Assembly: GCA_903903205.1 (NCBI GenBank)
Contig: CAIUXU010000364.1
Coordinates: 1 to 6,881, forward strand
Length of the DNA stretch: 6,881 bases
Origin: an uncultured Syntrophobacterales bacterium
Lineage (GTDB): Bacteria; Desulfobacterota; Syntrophia; Syntrophales; UBA5619
Direction: 5' to 3'
Shown: positions 1 through 5,429 of the stretch, one piece after another
Layout of the letters: the number at the start of each line of letters is the position of its first letter
Position numbering within the stretch: position 1 is the stretch's first letter
Program-made: the position numbers and the translations under genes
The notes under the pieces: model-generated
Databases searched by the model: none
What the model was told of the DNA's origin: nothing
Seen by the model: the letters and a program-made list of their open reading frames with translations, nothing else

Positions 1-425
1 AGGCACTCCTCGACGATCTCCGGCGCCGCGTCGATCTTGACTCCCAGGGCCTCGAGGACATCGGCGCTCCCGCAGCCGCTGGAGACCGCCCGGTTGCCGT
101 GCTTGGCCACGGTGATGCCCGCCGCGGCGACGACGAAGGCCGCGGTGGTCGAGATGTTGAAGGTGTTCCGGCCATCCCCGCCCGTTCCGCAGGTGTCCAC
201 GACGATCGACGACCGGGCGTCGATACGGGTCGCCTTCTGCCGCATGATCCGGGCCGCGCCGGTCACCTCCTCCACCGTCTCCCCTTTGATCCGGAGCGCG
301 GTCATAAAAGCGGCAATCTGGGCGGGCGTCGCTTCGCCTTCCATCACCTCCGTCATGACGGCCATCATCTCCGTTTCCCGCATGTCCTCCCCGACAACAA
401 CTCTGGCAATTCCTTCCCTGATCAT
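1..425 (-). CDS. trpD: Anthranilate phosphoribosyltransferase, N-terminal part (runs off window)
   Basis: TrpD transfers the phosphoribosyl group of PRPP to anthranilate, the second committed step of tryptophan synthesis, in the cytoplasm. 141 codons are visible; the C-terminal part lies beyond the left edge. Family landmarks are clear: a helical N-terminal region (about residues 1-70), the PRPP pyrophosphate-binding CGTGGDG loop (79-85), NIST (90-93), KHGNR (108-112) and the following SSGCGSADVLEALG stretch. The ATG (425-423) overlaps the trpG stop codon as ATGA, and a GAGGTG ribosome site lies about 7 bases upstream inside trpG, so translational coupling with trpG is likely. It is a stand-alone TrpD here, not fused to TrpG as in enterics. 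The family call is secure; whether the 3' end is intact cannot be seen. Confidence 0.97.
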   Translation of the reverse strand, partial: MIREGIARVVVGEDMRETEMMAVMTEVMEGEATPAQIAAFMTALRIKGETVEEVTGAARIMRQKATRIDARSSIVVDTCGTGGDGRNTFNISTTAAFVVAAAGITVAKHGNRAVSSGCGSADVLEALGVKIDAAPEIVEEC

Positions 426-1012
426 GAGTCACACCTCTCTTTTCTGTCGATAAGTTGCAAAAAATTCCGGATGATCCTTTTCCCGCCCGGCGTGAGGATC
501 GATTCCGGATGGAACTGTATCCCCTCCACGGGCAGCTTGCGGTGCCGGAGCCCCATGATCTCGCCCTCTTCCGTCTCCGCGCTAACCTCCAGGCAGTCGG
601 GAAGGCTCTCCCGCTCGACGATGAGCGAGTGGTAGCGTCCCGCCGGAAAGGGGCTGGGGAGGCCTTTGAAGATCGTCCGTCCGTCGTTCAGGATCGGGGA
701 GGTCTTGCCGTGCATGACCTTTCCCGCCCGGACGACGCGACCGCCGAATGCATGGCCAATCGCCTGGTGCCCCAGGCAGACCCCCATCAGCGGAACGCGC
801 CGATGGAACCGCCGGACCACATCGACGGTGATCCCCGCCCGTTCCGGGGAGCATGGGCCGGGGGAGAGGAAGATCGCCTCCGGGTTCATCGCTCCGATCT
901 CATCAAGGGTAATCGCGTCGTTCCGGCGGACAACAACCTCTTCGCCAAGTTGCCCCAGGTACTGAACCAGGTTATAGGTAAAGGAATCGTAATTATCGAT
1001 CATCAGGATCAT
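422..1012 (-). CDS. trpG: Anthranilate synthase component II, glutamine amidotransferase
   Basis: This 196-residue class I glutamine amidotransferase hydrolyses glutamine and channels ammonia to TrpE for anthranilate formation. It starts with the typical MILMIDNYDSFTYNLVQYLG. The oxyanion-loop region LSPGPCSPERAG is at 49-60, the nucleophile Cys79 sits in GVCLGHQAIG, and the catalytic pair His168/Glu170 sits in GIQFHPES. The length is normal for the family. The start ATG at 1012 has a GGAG ribosome site about 8 bases upstream. A gap of 51 bases separates it from trpE, and it overlaps trpD by 4 bases. TrpG and PabA cannot be told apart by sequence alone. Position between trpE and trpD decides for TrpG, but the subunit could also serve a PabB partner in folate synthesis, as in some bacteria with only one such gene. 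Confidence 0.96.
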   Translation of the reverse strand: MILMIDNYDSFTYNLVQYLGQLGEEVVVRRNDAITLDEIGAMNPEAIFLSPGPCSPERAGITVDVVRRFHRRVPLMGVCLGHQAIGHAFGGRVVRAGKVMHGKTSPILNDGRTIFKGLPSPFPAGRYHSLIVERESLPDCLEVSAETEEGEIMGLRHRKLPVEGIQFHPESILTPGGKRIIRNFLQLIDRKERCDS

Positions 1013-1036
1013 GGTTCTTCTCCTCTCTTAATTGTT

Positions 1037-1059
1037 AATTAGGGACAGAGCCCCTATTT
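1037..1059 (-). repeat. Imperfect inverted repeat in the trpE-trpG gap
   Basis: On the plus strand the arms AATTAGGG (1037-1044) and CCCTATTT (1052-1059) face each other across a 7-base loop, with 7 of 8 positions paired and one T-T mismatch. It fills most of the 51-base gap, just before the trpG ribosome site. No uridine tract follows on the trp mRNA, so it is not a convincing terminator. It could be a small mRNA hairpin that affects processing or trpG initiation, or a remnant of a short dispersed palindrome. A short stem like this can occur by chance. Confidence 0.4.
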
Positions 1060-1063
1060 CTCG

Positions 1064-2563
1064 TCACAGGTTGAATCCCGATTCTGCCAGACGCACCGCC
1101 TGGACCATTCCCTGCGCCTTGTCGAGCGTCTCCTTGTATTCCGCCTCCGGGTCGGAATCGGCGACGATGCCGGCGCCGGACTGGAGGAAGATTTTCCCAT
1201 CCCGGAGCAACATTGTCCGAATCGTGATGCAGAAATCCATGTTGCCGCCATAGCTGAAATAGCCCACGGCGCCACCGTAGGGCCCGCGGCGGGAGGGTTC
1301 CAGCTCCACGATAATCTCCATCGCCCGGATCTTCGGTGCGCCAGTCAGTGTGCCGGCGGGGAAGGTCGCCCGGAGGACGTCGAAGGCATCTTTCCCCTCC
1401 GCGAGTTGCGCCTGGATGTCCGAAACGAGATGCATCACATGGGAGTAACGCTCTACCGCCATCAGTTGCCCGACCTGGACGCTCCCGATCCGGGCGATCC
1501 GCCCAAGGTCGTTCCGGCCAAGATCAACGAGCATCACGTGTTCCGCCCGCTCCTTGGGGTCTTTCAGGAGTTCGTCGGCGAGCCGCCGGTCCTCCTGTTC
1601 ATTTTTCCCGCGGCGCCTCGTCCCAGCGATGGGCTTGAGCTCTACCACCCCCTCCTCGGTGCGGACCATCACCTCCGGCGAGGAGCCGATAAGAGAGAAA
1701 TCCTGAATCTTGAGAAAGAACAGGTAGGGTGAGGGATTCACATGGCGAAGCGCCCGATAGAGATCGACCGGGTCCGTGTCGGATTCCCGCTGGAACCGCT
1801 GGGAGAGGACGACCTGAATGATGTCCCCTGCGTCGATATATTCCCGGGCCGTTCGGACCATGGCCCGATAGGTCTCCGGATCCATATCGGACCGGAAGGG
1901 GAGAGAGGCCTTCTCGCCCTGCTCCTTCTTCTCAGCGGAAACCGGTTTTCCTGCCAGCGGGGCCTGGAGGAGGGCCGTCATGTCGTCGATCCGGCGAACG
2001 GCCCCGTCGTAGATCTCCCGCAGACTACCGCCCTCGCCGGTCATCGCGCAGGCGACGATCTTGATCGTATGCCGGATGTTGTCGAAGATGATGATCGTAT
2101 CGGTGATCAGAAAAACCGCCTCGTCCCCGACCGGGGCAGCCCCTTTACCGGCGGGGAGCCGCTCAAAATAACGGACCATGTCGTAGCCGAGAAACCCGAC
2201 GGCGCCCCCGAAGAAGCGCGGCAGCCCCTCGAGCGGGACGGGGCGGTAGCGTGCGAGGATTTCCTTCAGGAACCGCAATGGGTCACCCTTGTGCGGGATT
2301 GGGCGCACCAAACCGTTTTCCTCGATGAGAACCTCCTCCCCGCGGACGCGAAAGATCATACGCGGGTCCGCCCCGAGAAAGCTGTATCGCGCCCATTTTT
2401 CCCCTCCTTCGACGCTCTCCAGCAGAAAAACGTGGGGGCGCCCGGCCAGTTTCATCAGGGCGGTGACGGGGGTTTCCGTATCGGCCAGGATCTCCCGGCA
2501 GACGGGGATCAGGTTTCCCTCCCCGGCGCGTCGGGAAAAGGTCTCAAAATCGGGATCGTACAT
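1064..2563 (-). CDS. trpE: Anthranilate synthase component I
   Basis: TrpE converts chorismate plus ammonia (from TrpG) to anthranilate and pyruvate. At 499 residues it has the usual length. The N-terminal domain carries the LLES element (47-50), whose serine belongs to the tryptophan feedback site in characterised TrpE proteins, and NPSPY (276-280), a second part of that site. Both suggest that end-product inhibition is kept. The chorismate-binding domain begins near residue 225. It includes IGSSPE (292-297), PIAGTRRRG (311-319), DLGRNDLGR (347-355), TLTGAPKIRAME (405-416) and the C-terminal QSGAGIVADSDPEAEY. The start at 2563 is set by an AGGAGA ribosome site about 9 bases upstream. It is the first structural gene after the leader and two terminators at 2588-2670. 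PabB is the main alternative, but the tryptophan-site motifs, trpL and trpG/trpD favour TrpE strongly. Confidence 0.97.
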   Translation of the reverse strand: MYDPDFETFSRRAGEGNLIPVCREILADTETPVTALMKLAGRPHVFLLESVEGGEKWARYSFLGADPRMIFRVRGEEVLIEENGLVRPIPHKGDPLRFLKEILARYRPVPLEGLPRFFGGAVGFLGYDMVRYFERLPAGKGAAPVGDEAVFLITDTIIIFDNIRHTIKIVACAMTGEGGSLREIYDGAVRRIDDMTALLQAPLAGKPVSAEKKEQGEKASLPFRSDMDPETYRAMVRTAREYIDAGDIIQVVLSQRFQRESDTDPVDLYRALRHVNPSPYLFFLKIQDFSLIGSSPEVMVRTEEGVVELKPIAGTRRRGKNEQEDRRLADELLKDPKERAEHVMLVDLGRNDLGRIARIGSVQVGQLMAVERYSHVMHLVSDIQAQLAEGKDAFDVLRATFPAGTLTGAPKIRAMEIIVELEPSRRGPYGGAVGYFSYGGNMDFCITIRTMLLRDGKIFLQSGAGIVADSDPEAEYKETLDKAQGMVQAVRLAESGFNL

Positions 2564-2587
2564 GGCTCGTTTCTCCTGTCATTTTTC

Positions 2588-2620
2588 AAATAAAAAGGCC
2601 GTGATATTGGTCACGGCCTT
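2588..2620 (-). terminator. Second intrinsic terminator upstream of trpE (segments 5:6)
   Basis: On the trp mRNA strand, AAGGCCGTGA (2620-2611) and TCACGGCCTT (2604-2595) form a perfect 10-bp stem with the 6-base loop CCAATA. A run of U (through 2592), then AUUU, follows. It lies 25 bases before the trpE start codon and 12 bases after the U-tract of the first terminator. Every transcript that reaches trpE must pass it. Its 5' arm can alternatively pair with the 3' arm of the first terminator (2644-2636), which would prevent it from forming. Confidence 0.9.
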
Positions 2621-2632
2621 CGTTGCAGAAAC

Positions 2633-2670
2633 AAAAAAGCCGCGGGATCCGAAAAAAGGTTCCCACGGCT
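2633..2670 (-). terminator. trp attenuator terminator (segments 3:4)
   Basis: On the mRNA strand, AGCCGTGGGA (2670-2661) pairs with TCCCGCGGCT (2647-2638) over 10 bp with one G-U pair. A 13-base loop lies between them and a U6 tract runs from 2638 to 2633. The stem starts 24 bases after the leader-peptide stop codon. Segment 3 (2670-2662) is also complementary to the end of the leader reading frame (2705-2697), so this terminator and that antiterminator exclude each other, as in the classical trp attenuator. Confidence 0.92.
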
Positions 2671-2705
2671 TCAAATCACTTCAATTCATGCGCTTCAGCG
2701 GTGGA
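2662..2705 (-). promoter_or_regulatory. Antiterminator pairing 2:3 of the trp leader
   Basis: Segment 2, TCCACCGCT (2705-2697), pairs with segment 3, AGCCGTGGG (2670-2662). There are eight pairs including one U-G, around a single C-C mismatch. Segment 2 also pairs with the Trp codons: GTGGTGG (2737-2731) matches CCACCGC (2704-2698) over 7 bp with one U-G, which is the 1:2 stem. A ribosome stalled on the Trp codons would mask segment 1 and free segment 2 to capture segment 3, blocking termination. A ribosome that reaches the stop codon (2697-2695) would cover segment 2 and let the 3:4 terminator form. The pairings come from reading the sequence; no folding energies were computed. Confidence 0.75.
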
Positions 2706-2769
2706 CAAACCCCTTCCTATGGCTGCTCTGCCACCACCAGTTTCTCATGCTGTTAAGCTCGTTCATCAT
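2695..2769 (-). CDS. trpL: trp operon leader peptide with three tandem Trp codons
   Basis: This short frame contains three consecutive TGG codons (2739-2731) and ends in TGA at 2697-2695. From the ATG at 2748 the product is MRNWWWQSSHRKGFVHR (17 residues). In-frame ATGs at 2769 and 2766 would give 24 or 23 residues. The longer start is chosen because a purine-rich GGAAAGAAG lies directly before it, whereas the 2748 start has only a weak GAG about 10 bases upstream; the choice is uncertain. Three Trp codons in so short a peptide, placed between a promoter and a terminator upstream of trpE, identify it as the ribosome-stalling sensor of tryptophanyl-tRNA charging. The Trp codons lie in the arm that pairs with the end of the same frame. 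The peptide itself probably has no function after synthesis. Confidence 0.9.
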   Translation of the reverse strand: MMNELNSMRNWWWQSSHRKGFVHR

Positions 2770-2814
2770 CTTCTTTCCGCTCTTTCCATCGATTCTTTTT
2801 TCAAACGCGACTTT

Positions 2815-2843
2815 TTCCTACCAGACTATGCACAACGTGTCAA
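2815..2843 (-). promoter_or_regulatory. trp operon promoter (sigma-70 type)
   Basis: A perfect -35 hexamer TTGACA (2843-2838) is followed after exactly 17 bases by TAGGAA (2820-2815), a weak -10 that matches the consensus at three positions. A start near 2808 would leave about 40 untranslated bases before the leader ATG at 2769. The -35 box begins 15 bases after the stop codon of the L,D-transpeptidase gene. No convincing Trp-repressor operator palindrome overlaps it, so attenuation may be the main control. The -35 is strong evidence; the -10 is only fair. Confidence 0.7.
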
Positions 2844-2858
2844 ACGGAATCTTCAAAA

Positions 2859-3629
2859 TCAGGGGAGTCCCCAGGGCGTACGCATTCGTTCATATTCCGC
2901 TTGCGGAAGCTGGATCAAAATTGAATTTTCCCCCGGTCCCAGCCGCCGGAGGGTCTTCTCCATGTCAGTCGCCGAAACGGCCGTACAGCCGGCAGTTCCC
3001 TTGGACGGCTTTGCCCAGATGTGGAAAAATATGCATGAACCGCCCCTCGGCGCCACGGGGTTCGTGTTGTGCTCGATCACAATTCCCAATCGATACTGTC
3101 CGTCGCTCCGCCGCATATCCTCAACGCTGTTCCAGTCCCGCCGGACGCTTCCCTCCTCAAGGAGGCGGTTGTAGAACAGGGAGCCGGAGTCGTCGACGCA
3201 CTTGCTGCTTTCCTTCATCTGCCGGTAGGGAAGGCCAATCCACGGAACCTCTTCTGCGGGCGCATAGCCGAAGGAGAGGCCCAGCTTGAAAATGCCCGCC
3301 GGGGCCTTTCCATCTCCCTCTCGTTTTTGCGGCCCACCGGCCGGAGGATCCGGGTGGATGCCTCTTCCCCAGGCGAGGCCGGTTCGGCCCACAACAGCGG
3401 GAATCATCTCCCCCACGGAAATCCACGCGGATTTTGCATCCTTACGCTCATAAAGACGCAAGGTGGCGTCAACGGATGACCAATCTTTCGTCGTCACGAC
3501 AAGCGCCTGAAGGGCGGGTTTCTCTTCTCCCATCACGGGTGTCGCAGAAAGAGAGCACAGCAGCACAGCCGCCGCCAGAACAAACCCCGATAAACGGGGA
3601 ATCATCTTGTAGCTTCGCTTATTTACCAT
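2859..3629 (-). CDS. Exported L,D-transpeptidase (YkuD-family, COG3786-like)
   Basis: This 256-residue protein has a signal peptide: a basic start (MVNKRSYKMIPR), then a hydrophobic core at about 13-32, with likely cleavage after VMG (34). The YkuD catalytic region is at the C-terminal side: GDGKAPAGIFKLG (106-118), His187, GSCIFFHIW with His203, and GTAGCTAVS with the probable nucleophile Cys215. Such enzymes cleave tetrapeptide stems and join them by 3-3 cross-links or attach other acceptors in the periplasm; some members act as carboxypeptidases. The frame stays open up to 3701, but the ATG at 3629 fits best. It lies 5 bases after the stop codon of the upstream gene, gives a clean signal peptide and avoids a long overlap. 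Its ribosome site is only a GGTG about 11 bases upstream, so reinitiation after the preceding gene is plausible. It is the last gene of the three-gene operon. Confidence 0.88.
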   Translation of the reverse strand: MVNKRSYKMIPRLSGFVLAAAVLLCSLSATPVMGEEKPALQALVVTTKDWSSVDATLRLYERKDAKSAWISVGEMIPAVVGRTGLAWGRGIHPDPPAGGPQKREGDGKAPAGIFKLGLSFGYAPAEEVPWIGLPYRQMKESSKCVDDSGSLFYNRLLEEGSVRRDWNSVEDMRRSDGQYRLGIVIEHNTNPVAPRGGSCIFFHIWAKPSKGTAGCTAVSATDMEKTLRRLGPGENSILIQLPQAEYERMRTPWGLP

Positions 3630-3634
3630 AAATT

Positions 3635-4399
3635 TTATTTCACCGGAAAATCGAAATAGGTGTCGGGATAGGGCTCGTTCCGCAATGTAAAGTGCCACCA
3701 TTCCTTGTCGTAATTCTTGAAGCCGTGTTTGTCCATCAGTGTCTTGAGCAGGAGCCGTTTTACACGCTGCGGATCTCCCACTTTCAGGTTTCCGGGATGC
3801 GAAAGTTCATGAAAGCAGTCAAACCCCGTCCCCATATCGATGCTGTTATCCTTGAACCGCTTTGCGGCAGGCAAATAACAGGCTTCGAGAGATTGTCCCG
3901 GAATGTATTTCCCCTCCGCCGGCACCGGAACGGGAACGATGGTCAGATCAATCGTGCTGCCCCGGGAGTGGCCCGATTTTTCTGCAATGTAACCGTCGCG
4001 AAAGAGGTTGCGCTTGTCCACGGTAGGATAGAATTCGGCCTTGGTCTTCGTATCCTTGATATCTTTGGCCCATCGCACAAAATGATCCACGGCCTGCTGG
4101 GGACGATAACAATCGTAGATTTTGACCGAGAGGGAAAATTCCTGCAACTCCGCCTGCACCTTTGCCAGGGCCTCGGCGGCGGGCGCGGTTATGAAGCATT
4201 TTGGGGCCAGATATCCATCCACCCTTGTCCCCAGAAAATTATGGTCACCGTGATAGCGGATGTCCAGCGTAACGGAAGGGATCACCGTCTGCACGTCCAC
4301 AAAATGATCCGGTATTTTGTTCTCCGTCCATCCCGCGTTCGCGCACAGGAAGGTGAGTGTCAACACCAGGATGCCTGTCATTCTCCATTTTGATTTCAT
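3635..4399 (-). CDS. Exported D-Ala-D-Ala dipeptidase, VanX/PcgL type (peptidase M15D)
   Basis: This zinc dipeptidase splits free D-alanyl-D-alanine. The 254-residue product has a signal peptide (MKSKWRMTGILVLTLTFLCA, cleavage near ANAG at 20-23), so it should act in the periplasm. Cytoplasmic VanX of resistance clusters differs in this; the periplasmic PcgL of Salmonella is the closer functional parallel. Active-site landmarks are YRP with Arg99, SGHSRGSTIDLT with zinc ligands His144 and Asp151, and EWWHF with the general base Glu233 and zinc ligand His236. The frame is open to 4513, but the start at 4399 has a strong GGAGG 7 bases upstream and yields the signal peptide. The aminotransferase stop codon is 13 bases upstream. 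No vanH/vanA-type genes are adjacent, so a role in wall turnover or D-Ala salvage is more likely than glycopeptide resistance. Confidence 0.92.
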   Translation of the reverse strand: MKSKWRMTGILVLTLTFLCANAGWTENKIPDHFVDVQTVIPSVTLDIRYHGDHNFLGTRVDGYLAPKCFITAPAAEALAKVQAELQEFSLSVKIYDCYRPQQAVDHFVRWAKDIKDTKTKAEFYPTVDKRNLFRDGYIAEKSGHSRGSTIDLTIVPVPVPAEGKYIPGQSLEACYLPAAKRFKDNSIDMGTGFDCFHELSHPGNLKVGDPQRVKRLLLKTLMDKHGFKNYDKEWWHFTLRNEPYPDTYFDFPVK

Positions 4400-4412
4400 G
4401 AAAAAGCCTCCA

Positions 4413-5324
4413 TCATGCAGGAAAGAGCCAATGCCGGAACTGCCCGTCGCCTCCGGAGATGATCCCCGCCATCCGCTCGGAGAGCCTCCGTGTGAGCGGT
4501 CCGGGAACCTCATTCAGAATCCGGTCCCCCACTTGCCGGACCGGGAGAAGTTTGGTCGATGTGCCGGAGAAAAAGATCTCATCCGCCTCATCGAGTGCAT
4601 CCGGTTTCAGGAGTCCGGTGAAAGTTTCAATCCCCATCGTCCCGGCAACCTCCAGCAGGGTTTTGCGGGTGATGCTCTGGAGAACCGTCCCCAGGGCCGA
4701 TGTCAGAAGACGGCCATCGCGGACCAGGAAGAGCGATTCGGTCCCCCCCTCGGTGAGAAATCCCTGTGTGTCTAGCAGGATGGCATAATCGAACCCCTTC
4801 TCCCGCGACTCCATCCGGGCCACCATCCCGTTGACATAGTTTGCCGCCACCTTCGCCTCGATCGGAACAGTCTGGGGATCGAGCCGTCGCCACCGCGAAA
4901 CACAGGCGGTCACGCCCCGGGGTGGGGATTCCAGTGGGCCAAGCGCCTCTTCCGCAGAAAACAGACAGACGGCCACCTGAAATTTTCGCTGGGGGGGGAG
5001 AATGTTAAATGAGATTTCCGGGTAGAAACCGTACACCTTCAGAAAACCGCTCTTCAGTTCGCTTCTCTTCACCAGCTTCAGGATAGCCTCCTGCAACGCG
5101 CTCTGCGTCAGGGGCGGCTCCATCTCGAGCAGGGAGGCCGATTTCCAAAAACGGGAAAGGTATTCGTCGAGACGAAAAACCGCCGGTCCGGCCGGCGTAT
5201 CGTGAAATCCGATCACCTCGAAGATCGCCGAACCCCTTCCGAAACTGTGCGACATAACATGGACATTCGCCTCGTCCCAGGGGCGAAACTCCCCGTTGAA
5301 ATAGACCTCGCGTTTCTTTGACAT
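4413..5324 (-). CDS. Class IV PLP-dependent aminotransferase (BCAT/D-amino-acid transaminase fold)
   Basis: This 303-residue cytoplasmic protein of fold-type IV resembles branched-chain aminotransferases. HVMSHSFGRGSAIFE (22-36) and PAVFRLDEYLSRFWKSA (48-64) match the N-terminal domain. Lys158 in PIEAKVAANYVNG is the expected PLP Schiff-base lysine. LLDTQGFLTEGGTESLFLV (183-201) and SGTSTKLLPV (253-262) bind cofactor phosphate and substrate in the family. The stretch where BCATs carry YIRPL reads KVYGFYPE (96-103), and the RxH carboxylate trap of D-amino-acid transaminases is also missing, so the substrate cannot be assigned. It could be a D-amino-acid, branched-chain or aminodeoxychorismate-lyase-like enzyme. 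The wall genes downstream favour D-alanine use. The start is firm: AAGGAGG (5336-5330) lies 5 bases before the ATG. It leads the operon, and its promoter should lie in 5325-5429, but I see no clear boxes there. Confidence 0.88.
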   Translation of the reverse strand: MSKKREVYFNGEFRPWDEANVHVMSHSFGRGSAIFEVIGFHDTPAGPAVFRLDEYLSRFWKSASLLEMEPPLTQSALQEAILKLVKRSELKSGFLKVYGFYPEISFNILPPQRKFQVAVCLFSAEEALGPLESPPRGVTACVSRWRRLDPQTVPIEAKVAANYVNGMVARMESREKGFDYAILLDTQGFLTEGGTESLFLVRDGRLLTSALGTVLQSITRKTLLEVAGTMGIETFTGLLKPDALDEADEIFFSGTSTKLLPVRQVGDRILNEVPGPLTRRLSERMAGIISGGDGQFRHWLFPA

Positions 5325-5429
5325 CTCTTCCTCCTTAAGGAAAAATGTGGCATTTTCCCGGATTTCTGCTATCCATAGGCGCGCCGTGACGGGACTGAAT
5401 CGCCAAACGACGCGAACACTATCAGAACC
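5325..5429. promoter_or_regulatory. Divergent intergenic region with a hairpin before the aminotransferase gene
   Basis: This 105-base gap separates the leftward wall operon from the rightward ABC ATPase gene and must hold both promoters, but I cannot find a convincing -35/-10 pair in either direction. On the minus-strand mRNA, GGAAAATG (5358-5351) pairs with CATTTTTCC (5347-5339) across the 3-base loop CCA with one bulged U. The stem ends 2 bases before the strong ribosome site AAGGAGG (5336-5330). The palindrome CCTTAAGG (5333-5340) overlaps both and could offer an alternative pairing that hides the ribosome site. No ModE-like operator is visible. Confidence 0.4.

Noticed and set aside
1742..2593. 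Plus-strand open frame of 283 codons opposite trpE
   Set aside because: Antisense shadow in GC-rich DNA; trpE in the opposite strand has complete family motifs.
2766..2789. Seven-codon frame (MERAERR) whose stop overlaps the trpL ATG
   Set aside because: There is no ribosome site and no Trp codon; such a tiny frame is expected by chance, though coupling to trpL cannot be excluded.
2564..2843. T-box riboswitch or TRAP-binding leader as alternative control of trp
   Set aside because: There is no T-box consensus and no run of regularly spaced GAG/UAG triplets; tandem Trp codons in a leader peptide explain the region better.
3630..3701. Upstream extension of the L,D-transpeptidase to an earlier start
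   Set aside because: It would overlap the dipeptidase gene by about 65 bases and bury the signal peptide behind 24 residues.
2859..4399. Lipoprotein signal for the two exported enzymes
   Set aside because: Cys residues occur in both signal peptides (Cys25 and Cys19), but Leu precedes each instead of Gly, Ala or Ser, so a lipobox is not supported.
3635..4399. Vancomycin-resistance cluster
   Set aside because: Only the VanX-type enzyme is present, with a signal peptide; no vanH, D-Ala-D-Lac ligase or vanRS genes are adjacent.
4400..4513. Upstream extension of the dipeptidase to an earlier start
   Set aside because: The added 38 residues are low-complexity Ser/Gly, overlap the aminotransferase gene and hide the signal peptide; GGAGG sits correctly before 4399.
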